Positions 47,573-56,798 of a stretch of 64,000 nucleotides of DNA are shown here, piece by piece; positions within the stretch are counted from its first letter, which is position 1; every line of letters starts with the position of its first letter. This DNA is from Yamadazyma tenuis (taxonomy: Eukaryota > Ascomycota > Pichiomycetes > Serinales > Debaryomycetaceae): contig NC_089461.1 in NCBI RefSeq assembly GCF_029203305.1, forward strand, positions 1,054,001 to 1,118,000, in the 5' to 3' direction. The notes below the pieces were generated by a model. That model was not told the DNA's origin and searched no databases. It saw nothing but the letters and a program-made list of their open reading frames with translations. Made by a program: the position numbers and the translations under genes.

Positions 47573-48766
47573 ATGATGTTTAATACCAGAGCTTCTCGTT
47601 CACTTGTGGGATCGGTGGGCATGGCCAAGAGAACCTTGGCTTCTGCTTCCACATCCGTTTCAATTGAGTTACCTGCTTCTTCTTTCGAGGGTTACAACTT
47701 GGAAGTTCCGGAGTTATCGTTTGACACCGAAAAGGAAAACTTGTTACAGATGTACAAGGATATGGTGTCTATCAGAAGAATGGAAATGGCCGCCGATGCT
47801 CTTTACAAGGCGAAGAAGATCAGAGGGTTCTGCCACTTGTCGGTTGGTCAGGAAGCCATTGCTGTTGGTATTGAACATGCCATCACTCCTCAAGACACTG
47901 TCATCACTTCGTACAGATGTCACGGGTTTGCCTTCTTGAGAGGTGCTTCTGTCAGAGAAGTATTGGGAGAGTTGATGGGTAAGAGATCGGGTGTTTCTTA
48001 CGGTAAGGGTGGTTCCATGCACATGTTTGCTCCAGGATTTTACGGAGGTAACGGGATTGTGGGAGCTCAAGTTCCTTTGGGAGCTGGTTTGGCCTTTGCT
48101 CACCAGTACAAGGGTGAACCCAACGCTACCTTTGCCTTGTACGGTGATGGTGCCTCCAATCAAGGTCAGGTGTTTGAAGCCTACAACATGGCCAAGTTAT
48201 GGAACTTACCATGTGTTTTCTCCTGTGAAAACAACAAGTACGGTATGGGTACAGCTGCCGCTAGGTCTTCTGCTATGACTGAATACTACAAGAGAGGTCA
48301 ATACATTCCAGGTTTGAAGGTCAATGGTATGGATGTCTTGGCTTGTTACCAAGCTTCCAAGTTTGCTAAAGACTGGTGTGCCAGTGGTAACGGACCTTTG
48401 GTGTTGGAATACGAAACCTACAGATATGGTGGTCACTCCATGTCTGACCCTGGTACCACCTACAGAACTAGAGAAGAAGTGCAACACATGAGATCCAGAA
48501 ATGATCCAATTGCTGGTTTGAAGTTGACTTTATTGGAAAAGGGCATTGCTTCTGAAGAAGAAATCAAGGATTACGACAAGGCTGCCAGAAAATATGTCGA
48601 CGAACAGGTTGCCATTGCTGAGGCCGATGCTCCACCAGAAGCCAAGATGGACATTTTGTTTGAAGACGTCTACGTCAAGGGTAGTGAAATCCCAGAATTG
48701 AGAGGTAGAATCTCCGATGACACCTGGAACTTCGCAAAGGGTACTTTCTCTAACAAGGTTTACTAA
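47573..48766 (+). CDS. PDA1: Pyruvate dehydrogenase E1 alpha subunit
   Basis: Decarboxylates pyruvate with thiamine diphosphate in the mitochondrial PDH complex. It has 397 aa from the ATG at 47573, with another ATG immediately after at 47576. The presequence MMFNTRASRSLVGSVGMAKR is typical. The ThDP-binding region has YGDGASNQGQVFEAYNMAKLW and FSCENNKYGMGT. The phosphorylation loop YRYGGHSMSDPGTTYRTREE contains the Ser that is the target of PDH kinase in other eukaryotes. The frame is open upstream to about 47399, but the extra part is not presequence-like. Codon bias is strong. It is divergent from CST5 over a 248-bp spacer. Confidence 0.96.
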   Translation: MMFNTRASRSLVGSVGMAKRTLASASTSVSIELPASSFEGYNLEVPELSFDTEKENLLQMYKDMVSIRRMEMAADALYKAKKIRGFCHLSVGQEAIAVGIEHAITPQDTVITSYRCHGFAFLRGASVREVLGELMGKRSGVSYGKGGSMHMFAPGFYGGNGIVGAQVPLGAGLAFAHQYKGEPNATFALYGDGASNQGQVFEAYNMAKLWNLPCVFSCENNKYGMGTAAARSSAMTEYYKRGQYIPGLKVNGMDVLACYQASKFAKDWCASGNGPLVLEYETYRYGGHSMSDPGTTYRTREEVQHMRSRNDPIAGLKLTLLEKGIASEEEIKDYDKAARKYVDEQVAIAEADAPPEAKMDILFEDVYVKGSEIPELRGRISDDTWNFAKGTFSNKVY

Positions 48767-48901
48767 GTCTTCCCCTCCACTTCTGTAAAAAAAATTCATT
48801 CATAGTAAGTTTATATAGTTTTATTAGAATACTCACTGTCATAGACAAGCGTTTTAGTGCGCACTGTTTTGTCGCGATGAGATAATATAATCGTATATCA
48901 A

Positions 48902-51900
48902 ATGTCAAACCTTAATAACGTGGTACAGCCTGATCGGCGAAGGCTCGAGGATACCACAGACTCAACACCACAGTCCATAGTTGGTCACATATCTATGAAA
49001 GAGATGGGTTCCCATGCGGTTTCCGAAAACCTCAATTCTGAGACCAAGTCGGTGAGCAAGGCCAATAACATCTCCACCACAAACACTCGATTCCAGGCTA
49101 GCTCTATAGCTTCCATCGAAAACCTATCATACTACCCAACCACAGATGAGAACTCTGATTTTTTGAACGATCTTATGATCCAAGTACATCACAAATTGAC
49201 TGACGCTAGTCATGATACGATTGTCTCTGCCACAGATGTGATTCTCGAGATTTTGAAGAACGACGAAATGTCTGTAACTGATAAGCGACAGGAGATAGAC
49301 CTGCTCTTAGACACCAAGGTGACAGATGTTGAGCTCAACGACTTGATTAATTTGGGTAAGAAAATCACCGATTACCGTCAACATGAGCAGGCTGATGACA
49401 ACCAAGAAGGTATGGCAATTGTGTTTGAGGAAGACGAGGATGAGGAAGAGAACGTCGCGGAGGCAGAAGCCGCTGTGGAAGAAGAAGATGATGAGTTCCG
49501 GTCGCCCGTACCAGTGGCTGAGTCGACTGCTGGTGAAGGTATAAATGATACAGCAGTGCTAAAAGGTACTACTCCAGGATCACTACTATTGTTGAGCCAG
49601 ATAGGAGACGACTATATTGATAAGAAACTTGTTGATGTCGAGAAGGATGTGGTGGATGATTTCAAGGTCAAGTTAGCGGACTTGGAGTTGAGTGGCTCAG
49701 ACTTGGAAGGAGAACTTCTGAATATAGTAAAAGATACACAGATTCTTCACCACCTTTTGGACAACAGGTGGAAGATTGTGTTCAAAATGAAGTTCATACG
49801 GTCGGGTTATGAATCCATCAAGCAACAGCTCGTGGACCTCAACTTGTTGGAGTTGATCGAAGAGTTCAATGAGCTCATGGCTGCGAACAATAAGAAAAGA
49901 CGGTTGTCTGAGGACAATGTTGACAAAAGCACCAAGTCCACCAAAATAGAGAAAAGAATCCCAAAGAGAATTGATCTCGAGGCCTTGGTGTTTGACCAAG
50001 GTGCTCATCTAATGGCATCTACGAAGGTGAAACTTCCTAAAGGCTCTTACCAGCAGAACAAGAAGCTCTACGACATTGTGAGTATTCCAGCTCCTGAAAT
50101 TCCAGATGAGGTAATAGAAGCCAGAAAGAATCTTGTTCCTATAACAGACATGCCTGAATGGGCCCAGGAAGCATTTCCCTCTGGAGAAACTGCCACATTG
50201 AATGTGGTGCAATCTAAAATATATCCTATGGCATTTAAAACCGACGAGAACTTGTTACTTTGTGCTCCCACAGGGGCTGGTAAGACAAATGTGGCAATGT
50301 TAACAATACTTCGGACTATTGAAAACTTCAGAACTGAGTCGGGACAAATCAAGTTGAACGATTTCAAAATGGTGTACATCGCCCCTTTGAAAGCTCTTGT
50401 TCAAGAACAAATGCGAGAGTTTCAAAGACGTCTCACAGCAAATTACGGTGTGGTGGTCAACCAATTATCAGGAGACTCCAACTTGACCAAGCAGCAGATT
50501 GTGGAGACCCAACTTTTGGTGGTGACCCCTGAAAAATGGGACGTTATAACCAGAAAATCTACCGATTTGTCCTATACAAACCTCGTACGGTTGATTGTGA
50601 TCGATGAAATCCATTTATTGCACGATGAAAGAGGCCCAGTTTTGGAGAGTATAGTATCAAGAACCTTAAGACAAGTGGAGGAGACCGGCAACAATGTGAG
50701 ATTAGTAGGGTTATCTGCCACATTACCCAACTTCGAGGACGTTGCTAGATTTTTGAGAGTCGACATGGAAAAAGGATTATTCTTCTTTAATGCTACCTAC
50801 AGACCATGTCCTTTAGAGCAGAAATTCATTGGTATCAAGGAGAAGAAGGCCATCAAGAAGTTGGCTGCCATGAACGAAGCTTGTTATGAGATGCTCACAG
50901 ATTCTATACTCAGTAACCAACAGTTGATCATATTTGTCCACTCAAGAAAAGAGACGTTCAAAACTGCCAATTGGCTCAAGAACAAGCTTGAAGAGGAAGA
51001 AAAGCTAGATTCCTTTTTGGGTTCAAGCTTGGGTGTCAAGGAAATCTTGAAACTGGAAGCGGATATGATGTTAAACAAAAATCTACAGGAAATTCTTCCC
51101 TCAGGATTTGGTATTCATCATGCTGGATTAAACAAAGATGAAAGAACCGTGGTTGAAGATTTGTTTGCCCAGGGACATATTAAGTGTCTTATTTCCACTG
51201 CTACTTTGGCCTGGGGTGTCAATCTTCCTGCCCATACAGTTGTTATCAAGGGAACCGAAACATACTCTCCAGAGAAGGGAACATGGGTTCAACTTTCTCC
51301 GCAGGATATTATACAAATGCTTGGAAGGGCTGGAAGACCTAGGTACGATAAAAGTGGTGAAGGTGTCATTATTACATCCCAAGATGAAATTCAATACTAC
51401 CTTGCTATTTTGAACCAACAACTCCCCATTGAGTCTCAGTTAATGGGGAAATTGGCTGATAATATTAATGCTGAAATAGTGTTGGGAACCATAAGCTCAT
51501 TGGAAGATGCCGTGAATTGGTTAAGCTATACTTATCTCTACATACGAATGCTCAAATCTCCTGCCCTATACCATGTGGGAGCTGAATATGGTAATGATGA
51601 AAACTTGTACTACAAAAGACTCGATTTGGCTCATTCGGCGTTGATGGTATTGCAAGAGAACAATTTGGTGAACTATAACCCGGTTCTGGGAAATGTTAAA
51701 GCGACCGAATTAGGAAAAATAGCTTCCCATTACTATATCAACTATCGTACAATGAACATGTACAACAATCATCTTAAGCCCTGGTTGACGGAGATTGAAC
51801 TCTTGAGTATCTTTGCATCTTCTGGAGAGTTCAAGTTTATCCCCTTGCGCCTGGAAGAGAAGTTGGAAGTTTCTAAACTTTACGAAAAGGTACCAATTCC

Positions 51901-54900
51901 AATCAAGGAAAACTCGACTGATCCGCTTGCCAAAGTCAATGTTTTGCTTCAAGCATATATATCACGCTTGACACTTGAAGGGTTCGCCTTGATGGCAGAT
52001 ATGATCTACGTTACGCAGTCTGCCGGAAGACTATTGCGAGCCTTACACGAGATTTGCCTCAGAAAGAACTGGGCTTCAGTTTCCAAAACTACTCTTGATT
52101 TGTGCAAGATGGTAGAGAAGAGAATGTGGCTAACGAACTCCGCCTTACGGCAATTTGGCTCTTCTGTCTCCAAGGAAATCGTTAGAGCCACCGAAAGCTC
52201 TCATGTTCCCTTTGTCAACTACTTCACTTTATCTCCTGAAGCGTTGGCAGAGGCTGTCAATTTAAAAGGGAATAGTCGAAGAGTTCACGAGCTACTCAAG
52301 CAGTTCCCTAGATTGAACTTGAGCTACTATGCTCAACCACTCACACACAACTTGTTGAGAGTTCAAGTCGAGGTGGTACCCAATTGGGATTGGAATCCTT
52401 CTGTTCATGGGAACTTTCAGGATTTCTTATTATTTGTGGAGGATTGTGATGGAGACAAAATCCTCTATAGAGACAAAGTCTCTTTCGCAAGATCATCCGA
52501 GAACAAAGAGTTATTAGTGGAGTTCACTTTACCTTTTTTGGATCCTGTACAACCTAATTACTTTGTCAGCTTCATTAATGATAGGTGGTTACACTCTGAG
52601 TATAAAATCCCGTTGATGATTTCAGACTTGAAGATCCCCAAAAAGTCTCCTAATTTCACCAAACTTCAAGACCAACCAAATGTCTTAACGTCTGAGGTGA
52701 AAGTCCCTGACTTTATTGAAACGTTTGACTTCAAGTATTTCAACAAGTTCCAGTCTCAGGTGTTCCAGTCTCTCTACAACACAGATGATAACACCTTTAT
52801 TGGAATGTCTAAGGGGTCAGGGAAGACTGTCTGTGCTGAGCTTGCCATATTGAGACACTGGAAGAACAATAAAGGAAGAATTCTCTATTTGCAGCCAAAT
52901 GAGCAAGCAGTTTATAAACTCACAAAGAGATGGAAAAAGCTATACAGATCGATAGGAGGCGAAGGGAAGGAGGTCGAAAAACTCACAGGTGAGTTGGCTA
53001 CCGATCTTGCTATACTTTCGTCGAATCATTTGATTTTGAGTACTCCAGAAGTGTTTGATTTCGTATCAAAGAGATGGAGACAAAGAAAGGCTGTTCAGGC
53101 CATTGAAATGGTTATTTGTGATGATGTACAGCTAATTGGTTCTGGCTCGTCCGGTGTGTCTTACGAAAATGTTGTTGCAAGGATGAAGTTCATTTCTTCT
53201 CAACTTGAAGTAAACATTCGTTTCGTAGCTTTATCAAGCACTTTGGCCAACGGAAGGGATTTTGGTGAATATCTTGAATGTCCCAGACAGTCTATCTACA
53301 ACTTTGAGCCTTCTGAAAGATTCCACAAGATTCAGGAAATCGTCATCCAGGGCACGAATTTTGGTGATAACAGAACCATGCTTTTGAATAGCATTAAGCC
53401 ATCATATACCTTTTTGAAGAACAATACTGGGCAAGGAAAATCCCTTTTGTTTGTGTCTTCAAGAAAAAACTGTGTTGAAGCCGCTTACAACATTGTTCAA
53501 AATGCTGAAAATGACAGTTGGAAGCTACTACGGTCAGATGTCGCTCTGATAGAATCGTACCTTAATAAAGTCAAGGACCATACATTGAAGGAGCTTTTAA
53601 AAAGAGGTGTTGGAATATTCTATCCGGATATGAACTCGGTTGATCAATTGGTGGTGGAAAGACTTTTTGAAAGCGAAGTGCTTACTGTGTTAGTGGTTGC
53701 AAAAGATTGTGCAAGCTTCTGTCCCCCAGCAAATCATGTAGTGGTCTTAGGAACTGAAGAGTACTATGGGAGAGAACACAGGTATGTGAACTTTCCCATT
53801 AACACCGTATTGGAAATGATTGGATGTTGTTCTGACGAAATGGGCCAGTCGAAAGTGATGATATTCACTAGAAATGCCACTATGAACCACTATAGCAAGT
53901 TTTTAAACGAAGGATTACCTTTGGAAAGTTACTACAATTCGATGATACACGATATTTTCATCACTGAAGTTAGTAACAGAACATTCAAAGAAAGACAAGA
54001 CTGTGTTGATTGGTTGACATTCACCTATTTCTACCGAAGATTACAAATGAACCCCAGCTTCTACGATGTCAAAGATACTTCGCATATGGGAATATCAGAA
54101 TTCTTATCGGATTTAGTGGAAGAAACCATCAAGGACCTCACTGACAACAACTTGATCGAGTTGGAAGAAGCCGAGGAAGTGGAAAACCAGGGTTCGGACG
54201 AAGAGCTCGAGGAGATTTTATCTCCATTGAATGGGGCCTTAATTGCCTCCCATCACAATGTTTCTTACCATACGATGGTGGAGTTGAACAAGTTGGACAA
54301 TAAGACCAAGTTGAGAGGAATTTTGGAGATCGTTTGTTCGGCTGCTGAGTTCGAAGAATTACCTATGAGACTTGGAGACTCCACCAATCTTCAGAAGATA
54401 TACAATCAGGTTCCGGTCAAGTCCAGTAATCCAGATTTCGAGTCTCCGTACTTCAAGACATTTATACTCCTTCAAGCACACTTCTCTCGTCTTCAACTCC
54501 CATTGGACTTGAGAGCCGATCTTGTTTTCATCTTGAAACAAGTCATGAAGGTCATTGGTGCTTGTGTCGACACGGTTTCAAGTGAAGGGTATTTGAATGC
54601 CATCCAAGTGGTTGACTTGTCCCAAATGGTGATTCAGGGAATTTGGAACCGTGACTCGCCATTGAAGCAGATTCCTCATATTAACGAAGGTATTTTGACC
54701 CGATGTAAGAAGTACAATGTTGAAACGGTTTATGATATAATGGCTCTTGAAGATGATGAACGAGATGATGTGCTCCAGCTTGAGGAGGCTGAATTGGAAG
54801 ATGTGGCCGAATTTGTCAATAAATATCCCAATGTGGATATCAGCTATGAACTCGAAGAATCAGTTGTAGCAAACGAGCCAGTGATGGTGACAGTGAATCT

Positions 54901-55177
54901 CGAAAGAGATGAGGAAATGGAGGACTTGTCGGTGGTGTCGTCTGTGTTTGAATCTCATAAGCGAGAGGAATGGTGGATTGTGATTGGAGATGCTGCTTCC
55001 AAACAGCTTTATGGTATCAAAAAGACCTCAATTGCCAAAGAAAGTCAGACGGTGCAATTGGAGATGACGATACCGAGTAGTGGTAAACACAATCTCACGA
55101 TTTGGTGCATGTGTGATTCGTACTTGGATGCCGATAAGGAGGTGAGTTTGGAGGTGGAGGTGCAGCCTGGGGAGTAG
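48902..55177 (+). CDS. BRR2: U5 snRNP helicase Brr2
   Basis: Unwinds U4/U6 during spliceosome activation. It has 2091 aa (2163 in S. cerevisiae). Two Ski2-like helicase cassettes are each followed by a Sec63 unit. The N-terminal cassette has CAPTGAGKT (about residue 454), IDEIHLLHDERG, SATLPN and QMLGRAGRPRYDK, all intact. The C-terminal cassette has SKGSGKT (about 1303) and CDDVQLIG in place of the DExH box, so it is probably inactive as a motor, as in other Brr2 proteins. The N-terminal roughly 450 residues are acidic and hold the plug region. The family block SIPAPEIPDEV precedes cassette 1. Confidence 0.95.
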   Translation: MSNLNNVVQPDRRRLEDTTDSTPQSIVGHISMKEMGSHAVSENLNSETKSVSKANNISTTNTRFQASSIASIENLSYYPTTDENSDFLNDLMIQVHHKLTDASHDTIVSATDVILEILKNDEMSVTDKRQEIDLLLDTKVTDVELNDLINLGKKITDYRQHEQADDNQEGMAIVFEEDEDEEENVAEAEAAVEEEDDEFRSPVPVAESTAGEGINDTAVLKGTTPGSLLLLSQIGDDYIDKKLVDVEKDVVDDFKVKLADLELSGSDLEGELLNIVKDTQILHHLLDNRWKIVFKMKFIRSGYESIKQQLVDLNLLELIEEFNELMAANNKKRRLSEDNVDKSTKSTKIEKRIPKRIDLEALVFDQGAHLMASTKVKLPKGSYQQNKKLYDIVSIPAPEIPDEVIEARKNLVPITDMPEWAQEAFPSGETATLNVVQSKIYPMAFKTDENLLLCAPTGAGKTNVAMLTILRTIENFRTESGQIKLNDFKMVYIAPLKALVQEQMREFQRRLTANYGVVVNQLSGDSNLTKQQIVETQLLVVTPEKWDVITRKSTDLSYTNLVRLIVIDEIHLLHDERGPVLESIVSRTLRQVEETGNNVRLVGLSATLPNFEDVARFLRVDMEKGLFFFNATYRPCPLEQKFIGIKEKKAIKKLAAMNEACYEMLTDSILSNQQLIIFVHSRKETFKTANWLKNKLEEEEKLDSFLGSSLGVKEILKLEADMMLNKNLQEILPSGFGIHHAGLNKDERTVVEDLFAQGHIKCLISTATLAWGVNLPAHTVVIKGTETYSPEKGTWVQLSPQDIIQMLGRAGRPRYDKSGEGVIITSQDEIQYYLAILNQQLPIESQLMGKLADNINAEIVLGTISSLEDAVNWLSYTYLYIRMLKSPALYHVGAEYGNDENLYYKRLDLAHSALMVLQENNLVNYNPVLGNVKATELGKIASHYYINYRTMNMYNNHLKPWLTEIELLSIFASSGEFKFIPLRLEEKLEVSKLYEKVPIPIKENSTDPLAKVNVLLQAYISRLTLEGFALMADMIYVTQSAGRLLRALHEICLRKNWASVSKTTLDLCKMVEKRMWLTNSALRQFGSSVSKEIVRATESSHVPFVNYFTLSPEALAEAVNLKGNSRRVHELLKQFPRLNLSYYAQPLTHNLLRVQVEVVPNWDWNPSVHGNFQDFLLFVEDCDGDKILYRDKVSFARSSENKELLVEFTLPFLDPVQPNYFVSFINDRWLHSEYKIPLMISDLKIPKKSPNFTKLQDQPNVLTSEVKVPDFIETFDFKYFNKFQSQVFQSLYNTDDNTFIGMSKGSGKTVCAELAILRHWKNNKGRILYLQPNEQAVYKLTKRWKKLYRSIGGEGKEVEKLTGELATDLAILSSNHLILSTPEVFDFVSKRWRQRKAVQAIEMVICDDVQLIGSGSSGVSYENVVARMKFISSQLEVNIRFVALSSTLANGRDFGEYLECPRQSIYNFEPSERFHKIQEIVIQGTNFGDNRTMLLNSIKPSYTFLKNNTGQGKSLLFVSSRKNCVEAAYNIVQNAENDSWKLLRSDVALIESYLNKVKDHTLKELLKRGVGIFYPDMNSVDQLVVERLFESEVLTVLVVAKDCASFCPPANHVVVLGTEEYYGREHRYVNFPINTVLEMIGCCSDEMGQSKVMIFTRNATMNHYSKFLNEGLPLESYYNSMIHDIFITEVSNRTFKERQDCVDWLTFTYFYRRLQMNPSFYDVKDTSHMGISEFLSDLVEETIKDLTDNNLIELEEAEEVENQGSDEELEEILSPLNGALIASHHNVSYHTMVELNKLDNKTKLRGILEIVCSAAEFEELPMRLGDSTNLQKIYNQVPVKSSNPDFESPYFKTFILLQAHFSRLQLPLDLRADLVFILKQVMKVIGACVDTVSSEGYLNAIQVVDLSQMVIQGIWNRDSPLKQIPHINEGILTRCKKYNVETVYDIMALEDDERDDVLQLEEAELEDVAEFVNKYPNVDISYELEESVVANEPVMVTVNLERDEEMEDLSVVSSVFESHKREEWWIVIGDAASKQLYGIKKTSIAKESQTVQLEMTIPSSGKHNLTIWCMCDSYLDADKEVSLEVEVQPGE

Positions 55178-55536
55178 AGAAGTTTTGCAACAATCAAAAA
55201 TTGAGAATAGAGGGTTCATGCTAAAATTATGGTGGTTAGGTGGGCAAGTACTACATCTGTGCCATCAGCCAAGCATTACATCTGTGACATTAACGAGCTC
55301 ATTATGCCTCAACCTTGCATATCTATAGAAAAATATAAGCAATTTGTAACCAAGTTGAGCTCTGGATAAATATAGAGTCTGTTGTAATATCAATTCGACA
55401 GTCACTGTCAGGCACGAAGTGAGTATATAGTAGTCAACTAAACAAGATCGCATTCACGGACTTGTCAGAAAAGTTCAGAAGAAGCTATCTCATCATCGCC
55501 ATAAAGGTGCGAGGAAAACTCCCACGCGAGCCGAAG

Positions 55537-55569
55537 ATGTGCGACTTCAATCTCATTCTAAATCATTGA
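55537..55569 (+). promoter_or_regulatory. Ten-codon upstream ORF before TRP4
   Basis: An ATG at 55537 opens MCDFNLILNH and stops with TGA at 55567-55569, 11 bp before the TRP4 ATG. It would lie in the leader if transcription starts upstream. It could lower translation of TRP4, but no RNA data are available. Confidence 0.4.
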
Positions 55570-55574
55570 GTCAT
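55566..55574 (+). promoter_or_regulatory. Gcn4-type box TTGAGTCAT
   Basis: Contains the exact TGAGTCA core bound by Gcn4, the general amino acid control activator. The position is odd, since it overlaps the uORF stop and lies 7 bp before the TRP4 start, so it would fall within the transcript. Confidence 0.35.
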
Positions 55575-55580
55575 CGAACC

Positions 55581-56684
55581 ATGAATGAAGATTCTAGCGT
55601 ATTGACGCCCTATATCAAGAAGCTCATTGAGCACCCACCCACATTGACACCTGAAGATCTATCTAAAGTACTTCACTTGGTTTTTGAAGGGCAGGCGTCT
55701 GAAATTCAAATTGCTGCATTTTTGACGGCGTTGAGAGGAAAAGGCTTGGATCATGAATCCGAATATATAGCGGCTGCCACCAACACGGTGATGAAATTCT
55801 CACATCCAATTGCGGCAAAAGATGTTCCAGTTGACGGTTACGTCGACGTGGTGGGTACCGGAGGCGATGGTCAAAACACCTTCAATGTTTCTACTGCTTC
55901 TTCAATAGTAGCTGCTGGAATGGGCATACCTGTTTGCAAACACGGCGGGAAGGCTTCGACATCATCATCAGGGTCAGGTGACTTGCTCAAGAGCCTCGGG
56001 GTGGACCTTTTGAAGGCCAACAAACATACCGCCGTGAAAGTGTTGCTGGACTCCAAATACACCTTTCTCTTTGCACCAGCATTTCACGAGGTGATGGCCA
56101 AGGTGGCCCTGGTGAGGAAGAAGTTGGGTGTGCCCACGATTTTCAATATCTTGGGTCCGTTGATGAACCCAGCTCCCTTATCGTCTCGGATTTTGGGGGT
56201 TTATAAGAAACCTTTGGGAGAACAGTACGCTAAAAGCGTGTTACAGTTGACAGCCAATGATCCAGTCCACAAAAAGTCGATGGTTGTGTACGGACACATT
56301 GGCTTGGATGAAATCTCGCCGGTTGGCATCACCAGCTGCTGGATTGTGGAAAATGGCCAAATTACTTACAAAGAGATATCTCCTAAGGACTTTGATTTGC
56401 CGGAAGCTGCCTTGGACTTGGTGAAGTCCGGTACGCCTGAGGAGAATGCCGTTGTGTTGATGCACATCTTGAAGCAGGACTCACCTGAGTTCAAAGTGCA
56501 TTCTGACAATAAGGATAACCACCCGGTTTTGAACTATATATTGATGAATAGTGCTGCTTTAGCCGTGGTCTACGGGTTGACCGATTCCTACGTCGAAGGG
56601 GTCAAACTAGCGAAGAATTCCATCACGTCGGGAACCGCTCTTGGTGCATTGGAATCGTTCAAAGACACATTGAACCAGTTGTAG
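55581..56684 (+). CDS. TRP4: Anthranilate phosphoribosyltransferase
   Basis: The second step of tryptophan synthesis, joining anthranilate to PRPP. It has 367 aa from the ATG at 55581. The alignment MNEDSSVLTPYIKKLIEHPP with the Saccharomyces start supports this Met. The upstream open frame has only a GTG. The PRPP-binding VVGTGGDGQNTFNVSTASS, then KHGGKASTSSSGSGDLLKSLG, IFNILGPLMNPA and GHIGLDEISP are all intact. An in-frame CTG at 56109 falls in the ALVRKKLGVPT block, where Ser or another small residue seems as likely as Leu. Confidence 0.95.
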   Translation: MNEDSSVLTPYIKKLIEHPPTLTPEDLSKVLHLVFEGQASEIQIAAFLTALRGKGLDHESEYIAAATNTVMKFSHPIAAKDVPVDGYVDVVGTGGDGQNTFNVSTASSIVAAGMGIPVCKHGGKASTSSSGSGDLLKSLGVDLLKANKHTAVKVLLDSKYTFLFAPAFHEVMAKVALVRKKLGVPTIFNILGPLMNPAPLSSRILGVYKKPLGEQYAKSVLQLTANDPVHKKSMVVYGHIGLDEISPVGITSCWIVENGQITYKEISPKDFDLPEAALDLVKSGTPEENAVVLMHILKQDSPEFKVHSDNKDNHPVLNYILMNSAALAVVYGLTDSYVEGVKLAKNSITSGTALGALESFKDTLNQL

Positions 56685-56798
56685 TTAGAGTCCAGTGAAC
56701 ATTATAGATCCCAAATTTTCAGTGTGCGCACGACAGTATCGCTTCTCAATTATTTATGTTTGTGCGCGTCGTGATATAAACAAATACAAACCAACTCG

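Larger units (their letters stand above)
55178..55580. promoter_or_regulatory. 403-bp spacer: BRR2 3' end and TRP4 promoter
   Basis: No gene is seen. The right end holds a short upstream ORF (55537-55569) and a Gcn4-type box (55566-55574). An AT-rich part with TATATA-like steps lies at about 55425. Confidence 0.5.
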
